Under the pieces are notes generated by a model, which was given only the letters and a program-made list of their open reading frames with translations, ran no database searches and had not been told where the DNA came from. A stretch of 64,000 nt of DNA from JAJRVM01 sp041752115 (GTDB taxonomy: Bacteria > Planctomycetota > Planctomycetia > Pirellulales > Pirellulaceae), in the NCBI GenBank assembly GCA_041752115.1, contig JBGSHS010000361.1, positions 12,411 through 76,410 on the forward strand. The letters are read 5' to 3'. Position 1 is the stretch's first letter, and the number at the start of each line of letters is the position of its first letter. Position numbers and translations under genes: made by a program. Shown here piece by piece: positions 1 through 9,316 of the stretch.

Positions 1-393
1 GGTCTCGGCTTCGAAAGTGGAGGCCTGGCCACCGCCCATATGGTGGGCAACCTGCTCTCGAATGTCCCGCAGTGCCAACAGGCGGGCATGATGCATGGAG
101 AGAAAGTGGCCTTTGGAATCGTGACCCAACTGTGCCTGGATGATGAGTTTGACGTGGACGAGAAAGTGGCGGTCGTCGACTTTCAGATCGAGGTTGGGCT
201 TCCAGTCACGTTCGCCGACCTGAACTTGAAAGAAGTTTCACGCCAGGACTTGATGGCACTGGGCCAGGCCTGTGCAGGTGAAGGTTCGTTGTGCCTCAAC
301 CACCCCTTTGTTGTGACTGCCGAAGACGTCGTGGATGCCATGTTCGCCGCCGATGCGCTGGGCCGCCATCGCAAGGAGATGCTCGGGCTGTAG
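1..393 (+). CDS. gldA: Glycerol dehydrogenase, C-terminal part (5' end outside window)
   Basis: The frame is open from base 1, so the gene is cut by the window edge; about 130 C-terminal residues remain. The start reads GLGFESGGLATAH, followed by MMHGEKVAFG, the two signatures around the second and third zinc-binding histidines of iron-type glycerol dehydrogenases (GldA). The enzyme oxidises glycerol to dihydroxyacetone with NAD+ in the cytosol. The end, with ADALGRHRKEMLGL, falls where the family normally ends, so the 3' end looks intact. A FAD-linked glycerol-3-phosphate dehydrogenase lies about 18 kb away but not in the same operon. Family assignment is firm; substrate preference among polyol dehydrogenases cannot be proved from this fragment. 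Confidence 0.85.
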   Translation, partial: GLGFESGGLATAHMVGNLLSNVPQCQQAGMMHGEKVAFGIVTQLCLDDEFDVDEKVAVVDFQIEVGLPVTFADLNLKEVSRQDLMALGQACAGEGSLCLNHPFVVTAEDVVDAMFAADALGRHRKEMLGL

Positions 394-835
394 GGACATG
401 ACGAACGGATGGGTTGTGGTCGGCGGACATTGATGCGTGCGGCTGCGCTCCTGACTGCTGCGAGTTCTGCGCTGCGCAGATCTTGGATGTCGGCGGAGAG
501 CCAGCCGGCCGAATCGCGCAGGGGCTCCAGGCCGCAGAGAATACGCTCATCAGCGTGTGGCTGCGCCAGCTGCGGGGTGGCAGATCCCTTGACGGTACTG
601 GAAACCGCTCTTCAGGCAGCCTACGATAGAGGCAAATCTCTGCGATAAGACAACATGAACCAGGAAGTAAGGGCGCGCCAGACGCGACTCTTGATCACAG
701 AGACTTCAACCGGATCGTCCGCTCGCCTGAAACCAGCCCATGGGGCGATCGATCTGGTACTGCGATCCCACCATTCCGTGACCACCGGTCAGCAAGCGAG
801 CGATTCGCCGTCTTGTGTTGTGCAAGGAGACTACC
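394..835. other. Intergenic region, no convincing gene
   Basis: About 440 bases between gldA and the large exported protein. Two overlapping plus-strand frames are open here. One carries a stretch ILDVGGEPAGRIAQGLQAAE and another ends in DPLTVLETALQAAYDRGK. Each half looks protein-like, which could mean a small frameshifted remnant, but I recognise no family. The promoter and leader of the downstream gene should lie here; AAGGAG ends six bases before its GTG. Confidence 0.4.
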
Positions 836-3800
836 GTGCGACGCCTCTCCACACTCTTGTCCAGGTTGTTTTGCTGTGTGGCGTTTGCCTCCTGTTCCGC
901 GTGGTTGTGCGCCGGCCATTTGCGGGGGGACGATCAAGCGGTTGAGGCGAGCCTGCAGCAGCAGCTTGATGCGCCTCTCCTGTTCGTGAAACGGCATTCT
1001 TACAGCGGCATCCACATCTACGACACCTATTACAAGTGGCCGCCAGGTGGTGGCGGGATTTACGTCCTGGAGAACCCTTCGGAGCCTCGCGAGCAGTGGC
1101 GGATTCGGCCGGTGATTGATCCGACGACTCCCGGCACACTGGGTGTGGGGGTCTATTGCGATCCCGAGCTGTCCTGGGATGGCCAGCGAATTCTGTTTAC
1201 GTTCAAGGGGGAGCCGACGGGGAGCACGAGCATTTACGAGATTGGCGTGGACGGCAGCGGCCTCCGCCAACTCACCGACCCGTCGTCCACCTGCGACGTC
1301 TATTGCGGCAGCCTCAGCGGTCAGCATGACATCACACCGGCCTATCTGGCCGACGGTCGGATCGCGTTTTTGTCGACGCGTCCCAGCGGCCTGGTTCCAT
1401 GCAACAACACGGGCGTGGCCATTCTCCATGTGATGAATGCTGACGGCTCGGATATGCATGCGATCTCCGTGAACAATGTCAACGAGTTTGACCCGTGTCC
1501 ACTTCCCGACGGTCGCATTTTGCTTGGACGTTGGGAGTACGTCGACAAGAACGCGCTGACGATCCAATCGCTCTGGACCATGAATCCAGATGGAACTCAG
1601 GAGACGGCGTTCTATGCCAACAACATGGTCTTTCCAGAAGCCATCCTGGACGCGCGTCCGGTCCCCAACTCGCCGCTTGTTGTCGGTACGTTTGCCAAAC
1701 ACAACAGCACTCCGCGCGGGTCGATTGCGATGATCGATTCGCGGGAGGGCAAGAACAGCGTTGATGCGATCTACAATTTCGAACATCCGGATGATCCCAC
1801 TTACGACCTGGGAGATTCCTGCGAGCCGTGGCCGTTGTCCGAAGACCTGGTGCTCTTCAGTGGCCGGCCGGCCGGGAGCAACCGCAATGTGATCGAACTG
1901 ATGGACCGCGCAGGGCATCGCCTCACCCTCCTCTCCGACCCGGAGATTTGCCTTCACTCACCCATGTTGGTCAAGGCACGTCCGAAGCCCGCGCTGATCT
2001 CTGATACCGTGGACCGTACCGCCCGCACCGGTCGCTTCTATCTGCAGGACATTTATGAAGGGCTTCCCGGAGTGGAACGTGGCTCGGTTCGTTGGCTCCG
2101 CGTGCTCGAAGAGACGTCACGCACCAGTGGTCGGACCGAAGGTGCCAATCCGTACAATCAGACGTTTCTGCTGAGCAGTGCATTGGCCTTCAGCGTCAAG
2201 AACTACCTGGGACGCGTTCCTGTCGAACCGGACGGCTCGGCCTATTTTGAAGTTCCTGCCGGGCGAGCCATCTACCTGCAGGCGCTCGATTCCGACGGAC
2301 GCCTGGTGCAGAGCATGCGCACGTTCGTTCAGGCAGCTCCTGGGACCACTCGATCGTGCATCGGCTGCCACGAGCACAAATTCACGGCCAGTCGCCCGAT
2401 GGATACCTTTTCGACCGCCTTGCACAGGGAGCCGAGCCAGCTTGAGCCGGAGTCCTGGGGAACCGGGTACATCGATTATGCCACGAGGATTCAACCGATT
2501 CTGAACCGGCGCTGCGTCCGCTGCCATGGCGGCGAGGAAGGTATCGCTGGCGGACTGGATCTATCGGGCGGCTGGACGGAGCACTTCAACATCAGCTACG
2601 AGAATCTTACAAACCGGTGTCGTACGCAACTCACCGCCTATTGGATCGCCGGCATCGATTGTATGAACGGCACGGCACTCTGGTCGTCGCAGATCTTTCC
2701 ACCTCGCTCGCACGGGTCGGGTGCAGCGCCACTGGCCGATCTGCTCGTCCGTGGTCATGAGAACCAGATTGACGACCTGACCCGTACGGAACGTGATCTG
2801 CTGATGGCGTGGATCGATTCGAATGGACTGTACTATGGTACCTGGAATCGCACGGCCAGTGGTTGTGCATTGCCGCAGTGGAACGCCGTGCAGAATGCTC
2901 TGGTTGGCGAAATGCAGCGGGCAGGCTGCCTCGAGTGTCATGGCCAGAACGGCCAGGCCACTTATTTTGAGAACGATTGGGTGAATCTGGAGCATCCTCA
3001 ATGGAGTCGCATCCTCCGCGCACCGCTGGCGAGGGAGAGTTCGGGCCTGGGACTGTCGTGGTGCCGGAATCGGCAGGTGACAGCAGATCGGCAGCGCTTG
3101 CACCTGCTGTGGAACGGATACGCACATGCCGTCCAGCCTCCGTCCGCTTTCGCTCAGCACGAACTGGTGAAACCCGATCGGAGTGGTCCGCCGGTGACGA
3201 GTTTCGCTTCGACAGATGATCCTCACTATCAGGCCATGCTGGCCATTATTCGCGATGCGCGTGCCGAGGCGCTGGCCGTTCCGCGCGTTGATATGCCGGG
3301 CGCCAGAGTTCTGCCCGGGGCATGCCGTCTGCTGGTGACGCCTGAGGTTCCACGTACGCCCCCAAACCTGACGGCCAGTATCGATCACGAAGGGACCGTT
3401 TCGCTTCAGTGGGAAACGGCCGCTCTCGCTCTCGGAATGGACTATGAGGTGCACCGTGGCAGCTCTTCCGATTTTCCGCTCGAACCAGGGACGCTTCTGG
3501 TGCGCACTCCGCTGGGTTTTCACGTGGACTGGGACACACCGGCCGGAACGCTGTGGTACGCGGTGCGCGCCGTGTCGGGGGATTCGATCGGCGATGCAGC
3601 GTATGTTTCTGTCGCAGTCCCCTCCCCTGCCCCGCCATCCGCACCAGTGGACCTGAGCGTTCTGTCGCAGATCGGTGCTGTCCAGCTCAAATGGCACGCC
3701 CCCGACGGTTCGATTTCTGGCTACCATGTCTACCGAGCGGATTCCGACTCCGCGGCCTTCACACGCCTGACATCAGAGCCCTGCCGGCGAACCTCGTTTA

Positions 3801-4513
3801 CCGATTTCCACGTTGCGACTGGAAACCGCTACCGCTACGAAGTACGCACAGTCAGCCGGCGCGATCTGGAAAGTGAACCAACTCCCCCGGTCGCCGCCAC
3901 ACCAGAAGTGATTCGTGAACCGGTGTTTGTCGCGCCGTTGTCTCAGGATCTGCGAGCTCACAGTAACTCCGGTGAGTCCAGTGACGGGCAAGCCCACGGT
4001 CAGCTGACCTACGCGGGCGGTGCACTGGATGTGGGTGGTGATGGCCATGTAACGTACGCGCACGATAGCCGCTTCGACCTCGTCCAGCCTCTGACGATCT
4101 CGTGTGCCATCAAATTTCGGGACGCCGGAACCATGCCGGTAGTGCTCGGTTGTGGCGCCTGGAACCAGGCCGGGTGGTTTCTGCAGTCGCTCGGGGGGCG
4201 CTGGCGCTGGTATGTGGCTGGCAATAACTGCGATGGTGGCCAGGCGGTTGTCGGACAATGGCAGCATATCGTAGCGACCTTTGACGGTCAGCAGGCACGC
4301 CTCTATCAGAACGGCAAGCTGGTGGCTCAACAAACGGGCCAGTGTAACGTCTCTCCTTGGCCTGGTGAGCTGTACATCGGGCAATACAGCGGCCAACCGG
4401 CTCCCCCGTACCAGGTTCAGGGGCTGATTAAAGACGTGAAGATCTTCCATCGTCCATTGAGTGATGACGAGATTCGTCAAGCGGCTGAGTCGATCTTGAC
4501 AACGACCCACTGA
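836..4513 (+). CDS. Exported HzsA-like PD40 propeller/cytochrome c protein with Fn3 and LamG-type domains
   Basis: A GTG at 836, preceded by AAGGAG at six bases, gives 1,225 residues; the upstream in-frame GTG at 815 lacks such a site. Residues 1-30 are a signal peptide. Residues about 40-400 form a TolB/PD40-type propeller (for example SWDGQRILFTFKG and ADGRIAFLSTRPSG). Then come three c-type haem motifs: CIGCH at 508, CVRCH at 560 and CLECH at 698. Two fibronectin type III-like domains follow (about 810-1000), then a LamG/concanavalin-like lectin domain to the C-terminus (about 1030-1215). The propeller plus cytochrome layout matches proteins related to the alpha subunit of hydrazine synthase, common in planctomycetes that do not do anammox. 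It is likely periplasmic or surface-attached and redox active. No HzsB/C partner is nearby, so I do not call it hydrazine synthase. Confidence 0.8.
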   Translation: MRRLSTLLSRLFCCVAFASCSAWLCAGHLRGDDQAVEASLQQQLDAPLLFVKRHSYSGIHIYDTYYKWPPGGGGIYVLENPSEPREQWRIRPVIDPTTPGTLGVGVYCDPELSWDGQRILFTFKGEPTGSTSIYEIGVDGSGLRQLTDPSSTCDVYCGSLSGQHDITPAYLADGRIAFLSTRPSGLVPCNNTGVAILHVMNADGSDMHAISVNNVNEFDPCPLPDGRILLGRWEYVDKNALTIQSLWTMNPDGTQETAFYANNMVFPEAILDARPVPNSPLVVGTFAKHNSTPRGSIAMIDSREGKNSVDAIYNFEHPDDPTYDLGDSCEPWPLSEDLVLFSGRPAGSNRNVIELMDRAGHRLTLLSDPEICLHSPMLVKARPKPALISDTVDRTARTGRFYLQDIYEGLPGVERGSVRWLRVLEETSRTSGRTEGANPYNQTFLLSSALAFSVKNYLGRVPVEPDGSAYFEVPAGRAIYLQALDSDGRLVQSMRTFVQAAPGTTRSCIGCHEHKFTASRPMDTFSTALHREPSQLEPESWGTGYIDYATRIQPILNRRCVRCHGGEEGIAGGLDLSGGWTEHFNISYENLTNRCRTQLTAYWIAGIDCMNGTALWSSQIFPPRSHGSGAAPLADLLVRGHENQIDDLTRTERDLLMAWIDSNGLYYGTWNRTASGCALPQWNAVQNALVGEMQRAGCLECHGQNGQATYFENDWVNLEHPQWSRILRAPLARESSGLGLSWCRNRQVTADRQRLHLLWNGYAHAVQPPSAFAQHELVKPDRSGPPVTSFASTDDPHYQAMLAIIRDARAEALAVPRVDMPGARVLPGACRLLVTPEVPRTPPNLTASIDHEGTVSLQWETAALALGMDYEVHRGSSSDFPLEPGTLLVRTPLGFHVDWDTPAGTLWYAVRAVSGDSIGDAAYVSVAVPSPAPPSAPVDLSVLSQIGAVQLKWHAPDGSISGYHVYRADSDSAAFTRLTSEPCRRTSFTDFHVATGNRYRYEVRTVSRRDLESEPTPPVAATPEVIREPVFVAPLSQDLRAHSNSGESSDGQAHGQLTYAGGALDVGGDGHVTYAHDSRFDLVQPLTISCAIKFRDAGTMPVVLGCGAWNQAGWFLQSLGGRWRWYVAGNNCDGGQAVVGQWQHIVATFDGQQARLYQNGKLVAQQTGQCNVSPWPGELYIGQYSGQPAPPYQVQGLIKDVKIFHRPLSDDEIRQAAESILTTTH

Positions 4514-4971
4514 CTCGTATCGCTGTGTTGACTCCGAAGCGATTCGCCCTCAGTCGTTCGATCAACTGGAAGCACGTCGAAACTCCTGCCACCACTCGTA
4601 CTCACCGCCGCAGGACGCCTGGTCGCACACGACGGAGTACAGCGATGACGTTGGCCCCGCCGGCCGAACGTGGCGAGGGGATGAGCTGGGTGCGGCGGAC
4701 GGCTGAAGGTGAGCCGGGCGAGCATGATAACGACTACCTGATTCGTGTCCTCCACCATCATGTCGCTAGGTCGAGTGGACCCGTTCGGTCATGCTCACCC
4801 CATCGGATTGGTGGCCGGGCTGACGTGCTCGCTATAATGTATGACTGCTGGTCGAAAGGGCACGCCGTCTATTCAGGACTCGCTTCCTGCCCGAGAGACC
4901 GGTCCGTGAAAACTGGTCTGCGCCGTGGCCGTGATGCCTTGCTATCTCTTCTGGAGAAAGGAACCCGCTCG
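4514..4971. other. Intergenic region with probable promoter
   Basis: This stretch is open in the frame of the next gene, but the in-frame upstream sequence (Arg- and Thr-rich, no family resemblance) reads as non-coding leader. It contains a good TATAAT box at 4833-4838. Confidence 0.5.
4808..4838 (+). promoter_or_regulatory. Putative sigma-70 type promoter
   Basis: TATAAT at 4833-4838 is a consensus -10 box. TTGGTG at 4808-4813 is a possible -35 with a 19-base spacer, slightly long. It sits about 130 bases before the ATG at 4972 and supports that start over the upstream in-frame codons. Prediction from sequence only. Confidence 0.45.
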
Positions 4972-5643
4972 ATGGCATGGGATCTGGAATATCCGCTTTA
5001 CCTGCTGCCCTTGGAAGCTGGCTATGTCTCGGTGGTCGACCAGGAGGATGGGGAATCTCCTGTGTACTATCTGGCGATATTCACGACTGTCCCGGCAGCT
5101 GGCGAATTCATTGAGAAGTGTGGAATTGAATGCGAGCCGCGTGAGCTGCACAATTCACGGGAGCTCGCCTGGCTGCTGCAAAGTCTGCGAGATCCGGTTC
5201 ATCATGTGGCATTCAACCCGGTGGCTGACACAGCTGCCGTCGTCGAATCGCCCTGGAAGGTTTCGGTGCAGGATCTTCTGAAGCACTCCATTCGTGTCGA
5301 TTATTCGCCCTGGAACTACCCCGTCTACGTCATCGAGCAGCCCGCAGGATTTGTGTCGATCGAGGGGGCTGCCAGCAGCGGTCAGCCGATTCGCGCCGTG
5401 GGACTCTTTACGAGCCGAGTGAAAGCCGAGACCTATCTGAGCGAAAGTGGCGAGTCCGGCACGATTCTCCGCCTGGACAACATGCAGCAGGCACGGTCCT
5501 TCTTGTCTCACATTGCGTCGGCCGTCTGCGCCGTGGCCCTCGACCTGGTCGTGAAAGACGGCCAGCAGTCGGCCAAGTACTGCTTCTCCATCCAGACCAT
5601 TCTGGACAAGTACCTGGTTCGTGACCGACAGGTGGCGGAGTAG
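4972..5643 (+). CDS. Duplicated-domain protein of unknown function
   Basis: The start is ATG 4972, with GGAGAAAGGAA just upstream; 223 residues. The protein is an internal duplication. Residues 7-82 begin YPLYLLPLEAGYVSV and residues 116-193 begin YPVYVIEQPAGFVSI. Both halves continue with a strand and helix reading (A/G)(I/L)FTS/TxxxAxxxI/L, then an acidic turn and a helix (RELAWLLQSL / QQARSFLSHI). There is no signal peptide or membrane segment, so it is probably cytosolic. The repeat shape recalls small SseB-like or immunity-type alpha/beta modules, but I cannot place it in a family. It is monocistronic with its own promoter candidate. Confidence 0.65.
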   Translation: MAWDLEYPLYLLPLEAGYVSVVDQEDGESPVYYLAIFTTVPAAGEFIEKCGIECEPRELHNSRELAWLLQSLRDPVHHVAFNPVADTAAVVESPWKVSVQDLLKHSIRVDYSPWNYPVYVIEQPAGFVSIEGAASSGQPIRAVGLFTSRVKAETYLSESGESGTILRLDNMQQARSFLSHIASAVCAVALDLVVKDGQQSAKYCFSIQTILDKYLVRDRQVAE

Positions 5644-6114
5644 CGTCTGCAGAACCCCAACAAAAAGAATCTGGGGGACGACGACGACAGGCACGATGGC
5701 TGCGGTTGTCGGGGGCACATCGTGGGGCCCCTCCCAAGCAGCCCGAGGGAATCACGTCGTTGCTGATCGATGATGGTCGCTGCCAGTACTCCCTGAACCA
5801 TGGACTGCGAAAGGGTATCTCAGTGTAGCGATTGTGCGGATGGTAGAGATAGCAGCGGCGTGGCGCGGGATGGTTTCGCAGCTCAATTCTCGGCGGAGTC
5901 CCGCCACTGTCAGTGGATCACAACTTACATTTCTACATAGCGATTCGACTCGCCTTGTACATGGGGAACATTTGCGTTGTGGGCGTGACACGTGTCTTCC
6001 GAGCGAGCGGAATGAGCGAGCTCTGGAGCAACGCTTCTCGTCGAATAGAAGGATCGCCTGGGGGCAATCTGCACCAACCTTGCCTGACTGATGAGCGGCC
6101 TGGAGTCCGTAAGC
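5644..6114. other. Intergenic region, nothing recognised
   Basis: About 470 bases between the duplicated-domain gene and the HEAT/REC gene. Short open frames on both strands show no family features. The minus-strand open frame that continues under the next gene is an antisense shadow. The ribosome binding site of the next gene (GGAG at 6102-6105) lies at its end. Confidence 0.5.
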
Positions 6115-7767
6115 ATGACTGAGACGAAATGCGCGGGGGTATTGAATCCGGAACACATGATCGACGAGATCAAGTCGAGCATTCGCGGGAAAGATGCGGT
6201 CAAAGTCCGCCTCGTTCTGGATTGCCTGGCCGACGTGGATCGCACCGTTCAAAATCGGCTCGTCTATGAACTGTCTCGAGCCGAAGCCGAATTTGCCATT
6301 CCCATCCTGAACTACCTGGTGACTCAGTACCCGGAGCTCTGCAGTAAGCTGCCTGTGATTCGTGAGACGCTGATATCTCAACTCATTGGTCACCCGGCAC
6401 TGGTGATTGCCAGCCTGGCCAATCCGGCCATCCAGGATAAGACGATGATTATCCAGACGGCCGGCGAACTGCGAATGAACGCGGCGGTCATGCCGCTGAT
6501 CGGCTTGCTGAGTGAAACGGAGGACCGGGAAACGATCAAGCTGGTCATTGACACGCTGGGGCTCATCGGCGGGGAACGCGTGTTGAGCACCCTGACGGAG
6601 TTTCTGTATTCGGCGGACCGCGAGTTCACGATCCGAGCCATCCAATCGTTACAGCAGGTGGGCACGCCATCCGCCATGAACTGGCTGGCCGAACGCATGG
6701 GAACCGACAGCGAGTTGGATCAGCTGATTCTCGGCGTCTTCGGCACCGTCCAGGACCACGTCTGCATCGGCAAGCTGAACGAGACACTCCGCTCGACTCA
6801 CACGCGCATGCGGGTCATTGCCAAGGAGCAGTTGCAGCGCATCGGCGTCAAGGCTGTACCTGATCTGATTGAGAACCTGAAAGATGCGAATGTCGACTTC
6901 GTCATTCATACGCTCAATCTGCTGGGTTCCATCGGCGACGAGCACGCTGTTGGGCCCATCCGAAAGCTGCTGGCGGGTGAACCGGCCGACGCGAATGTCC
7001 GCTTCGCAGCCTATGAAGCACTGGCGATGTTGCCGTTGCAGAAAGGGGCTTACGCCCTGGCGGCGGGACTGACCGACAAGGAGGACCACGTCTGCATCGC
7101 CGCGGCTCGGGCGATCGACCGGAACTTGAGCGACATTCTCGTCACCGGTATCAAGAACCTGATCCGCAACGAAGATGCCGATGCACGCCATATCGTCAAA
7201 ACCATTGTTCACGCACAGACGGGCGATCTGTTTCTCGCCCTGGCGACGGAAGAGTGCTTTCAGCGTCTGGCTCTCGTTTACTTGCCGCACGTGCACCAGG
7301 ACAATCGTACCTTCTACGTCCGGTTGCTGCAGGATCGCGGACTCCACGAGTTTGCCGAACGCGTGACGATTTCAGAGAGCGGAGACGGAGCACGGCGTCG
7401 CGTGAAGATCTGTGCCGTGGATGACTCACGCGTCGTACTGAGTATCTACAAGGCGACGCTGTACGAACTGGGCTTTGAGCCAGTGCTGTTCGAGTTTCCC
7501 GCCAGCGCGCTGGAATGGCTGGAGCAGGAACGCCCCGCGTTGGTGCTGACCGATCTGAATATGCCCAAAATCTCCGGACTGGAACTGACTCAGCGGATTC
7601 GCGAAAGATACTCGCCCTCCGAACTCCCCGTGATCATGGTCACGACACAGAGCGATGTGCGTGACCAGAGTGCCGCCGGTGCCGCCGGTGTCAATGAGGT
7701 GCTCGGCAAGCCATTTGACACCGATATGCTGCGAGCGGCGATCGGCCGGCACATTCGGGTCCGTTGA
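6115..7767 (+). CDS. HEAT-repeat protein with C-terminal response-regulator receiver domain
   Basis: ATG 6115 is chosen over ATG 6091 because GGAG lies nine bases before it; 550 residues. Residues about 15-400 are helical HEAT/PBS-lyase-like repeats (units such as AVMPLIGLLSETEDRETIKLVIDTLGLIGG). Residues 431-548 are a CheY-type receiver with the full catalytic set: acidic pair D436/D437, phospho-acceptor D480 in LTDLNMPK, and K532 in LGKPFD. No kinase, DNA-binding or enzymatic output domain follows the receiver. It is likely a cytosolic adaptor whose HEAT surface changes partners on phosphorylation. The cognate histidine kinase is not in the window. Domain calls are firm; the role is inferred. 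Confidence 0.85.
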   Translation: MTETKCAGVLNPEHMIDEIKSSIRGKDAVKVRLVLDCLADVDRTVQNRLVYELSRAEAEFAIPILNYLVTQYPELCSKLPVIRETLISQLIGHPALVIASLANPAIQDKTMIIQTAGELRMNAAVMPLIGLLSETEDRETIKLVIDTLGLIGGERVLSTLTEFLYSADREFTIRAIQSLQQVGTPSAMNWLAERMGTDSELDQLILGVFGTVQDHVCIGKLNETLRSTHTRMRVIAKEQLQRIGVKAVPDLIENLKDANVDFVIHTLNLLGSIGDEHAVGPIRKLLAGEPADANVRFAAYEALAMLPLQKGAYALAAGLTDKEDHVCIAAARAIDRNLSDILVTGIKNLIRNEDADARHIVKTIVHAQTGDLFLALATEECFQRLALVYLPHVHQDNRTFYVRLLQDRGLHEFAERVTISESGDGARRRVKICAVDDSRVVLSIYKATLYELGFEPVLFEFPASALEWLEQERPALVLTDLNMPKISGLELTQRIRERYSPSELPVIMVTTQSDVRDQSAAGAAGVNEVLGKPFDTDMLRAAIGRHIRVR

Positions 7768-7772
7768 ACAAG

Positions 7773-7804
7773 CCAGCGTCGGAGTCGACACGCTCCGACG
7801 CTGG
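7773..7804 (+). terminator. Strong hairpin after the HEAT/REC gene
   Basis: CCAGCGTCGGAG (7773-7784) and CTCCGACGCTGG (7793-7804) form a perfect 12-bp stem with an eight-base loop, starting five bases after the stop codon. No T-run follows, so it may act as a Rho-independent-like terminator of the T-less kind or as an mRNA 3' stabiliser. Confidence 0.55.
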
Positions 7805-8014
7805 TCTGAGGACAGACACACAACGCGGTACCACAGCGGCGGTATCACACCAGAATCGACTGTCCCACCCGTTCGGCCCTGCGCCATTCGAGGATAGCGG
7901 CCGTCGTCGCAGCTCGGAAGCTGGCGACGACGTGACAAACAACCCGACAGAAAACTGCCGAGTATCGAGCAAGGAACCGCAGAATGAAGAAGGAAGTAAC
8001 GGCTCAAGTCCGCG

Positions 8015-8647
8015 CTAGAGGTTCTTGAGCGGGTCCGCTGTGCAGCTGGTCGGCTCGGTCGTGGAACTGGTTTCACCACTGGTGGCCAATTCCGCGATGT
8101 CGAATTCGCCGGCAGGAAATTCGAGCTTCGCCGGCGCAGCGTTGGGCTCGATGCTGCCTAGTCGCCACATCCATCGTTTCAGCAATGGCAGTTGATTCTC
8201 CCACTGCTTGAGGGCGTGCTGCAATCGTATTACCGACGGATGCGACGGGTCGCGTGTATCCGCGAGAACTTCCTGACAACCCGCCGGGTGTCCGTCCAGC
8301 AGGAGGGCCGTCGCGAAATTGACCTTGTATATCGTGGGCATTTCCGGACGAACCCAGGTGCAACCGGGACTCAGCACCAGTTCTCGCAGAATTCGAGTCG
8401 CATCTTCATACCGTTCCAGCCGCAGCAGGCAGACGCCCAGCGCATTGCGGAGCTGAGGATTGGAGCCGGCGTTGCGCAGCAGATCTAACGCCTTGTTGTA
8501 GTTCTCCGACGTCACGTAACGCACGACGCGACTAAGCGTGGCCTCAGTGTGATTCGAGGTGACGCTGGCGGCAGGCTGAGCTGCCGACTGGCCATTGGCC
8601 ACCGGGCCGCTCGTAACGGGGCGAGTCGACTTCTTACGATGATTCAT
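8015..8647 (-). CDS. Small TPR-like protein
   Basis: 210 residues; AAGGAG lies upstream of the ATG on the minus strand. After a basic, Ala/Ser/Thr-rich N-terminus (residues 1-40), residues about 40-160 form two to three tetratricopeptide-like helical pairs (NYNKALDLLRNAGSNPQLRNALGVCLLRLERYEDATRILREL split over the repeats). The C-terminal third is acidic and Ser/Thr-rich and is probably disordered. It has no signal peptide. The function is probably protein-protein interaction; no partner is evident from the neighbours. It is monocistronic, and its 3' end faces the HEAT/REC gene. Confidence 0.7.
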   Translation of the reverse strand: MNHRKKSTRPVTSGPVANGQSAAQPAASVTSNHTEATLSRVVRYVTSENYNKALDLLRNAGSNPQLRNALGVCLLRLERYEDATRILRELVLSPGCTWVRPEMPTIYKVNFATALLLDGHPAGCQEVLADTRDPSHPSVIRLQHALKQWENQLPLLKRWMWRLGSIEPNAAPAKLEFPAGEFDIAELATSGETSSTTEPTSCTADPLKNL

Positions 8648-8962
8648 CGATCATCTCCTTATCATTTAGATTCCGATACGCTACCCGCGCTCTTCGGCAG
8701 GTACGCGTTTTGTGACAACAGAAATCCAGCGAGCAGCCGGTGGTGACAACCGGCCGACTTATTAGGTTGCTTGGTTCAAAGCGGACGCGTCGGCGCGCAA
8801 ACGCTCAGACGCTCCTGGCAGTTGAACCGCGGGCCGACGGGATGTGGTGGCACATCGTCGCCCTCGACGCGCGAGACGGACGGCGATAACGTGGCCGTCC
8901 ACAGTCGATGTGGCTGGGAGCCTGTACGGACGAAACCCGTGCAGAGCAGCCCGCCCAGCTCG
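8648..8962. other. Intergenic region, nothing recognised
   Basis: About 315 bases upstream of the TPR-like gene and downstream of the small membrane protein gene. It should hold the minus-strand promoter for the TPR-like gene; I see no clear boxes. Confidence 0.4.
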
Positions 8963-9316
8963 TTAGATCTGAAGCCGTACATGGCTCCCCGTGAGGGTCG
9001 CACGTGCTGCGTTTGTCAGAGGAGATCGATCGAAGCGGTTGGTGGCGTCCCCCCAACCTCGGCCCGGTGCTAACGCCGTATCCCACACTCCGGGCAGCAG
9101 ACGCGGCCAGCCGGGCAGGCGGTGGACCTGCAAGGTGGACAGCTCCTGCTCTCCCAGTGAAGCACACTGCTGCGGGGTGGGCGCCGCGTCATCGAGCGAG
9201 TCTTCGCGATGGACGCCGAGAGGCCGTCCCGAAACGTCGCTCGGATACCCGACGTAAGCGAGCCCGAGCAGGACGAGTACGAGCAGCTTGATCGGGTTAG
9301 GTCGTGAGTTGTCCAT
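8963..9316 (-). CDS. Possible small membrane-anchored protein
   Basis: An ATG start at 9316, with GAAGG nine bases before it, gives 117 residues; an in-frame GTG at 9331 is less likely. Residues 8-26 (IKLLVLVLLGLAYVGY region) form one membrane segment or an uncleaved signal. The remainder is hydrophilic and rich in Pro, Gly and Arg. No family is recognised. The hydrophobic start and the ribosome binding site support a real gene, but the C-terminal part has the composition of a chance frame, so the call is tentative. Confidence 0.4.
   Translation of the reverse strand: MDNSRPNPIKLLVLVLLGLAYVGYPSDVSGRPLGVHREDSLDDAAPTPQQCASLGEQELSTLQVHRLPGWPRLLPGVWDTALAPGRGWGDATNRFDRSPLTNAARATLTGSHVRLQI

Noticed and set aside
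695..1957. Minus-strand open frame of 420 codons
   Set aside because: Lies antisense within the well-supported exported propeller gene; the translation is Arg/His-rich with no family features.
2561..3727. Minus-strand open frame of 388 codons
   Set aside because: Antisense shadow of the same large gene; biased composition and no ribosome site.
836..4513. Calling this gene hydrazine synthase subunit alpha and the organism an anammox bacterium
   Set aside because: No HzsB/HzsC or other anammox gene is present, and the Fn3/lectin tail is foreign to HzsA. Related proteins are widespread in non-anammox planctomycetes.
5752..6645. Minus-strand open frame of 297 codons
   Set aside because: Most of it is antisense to the HEAT/REC gene, whose domains are unmistakable.
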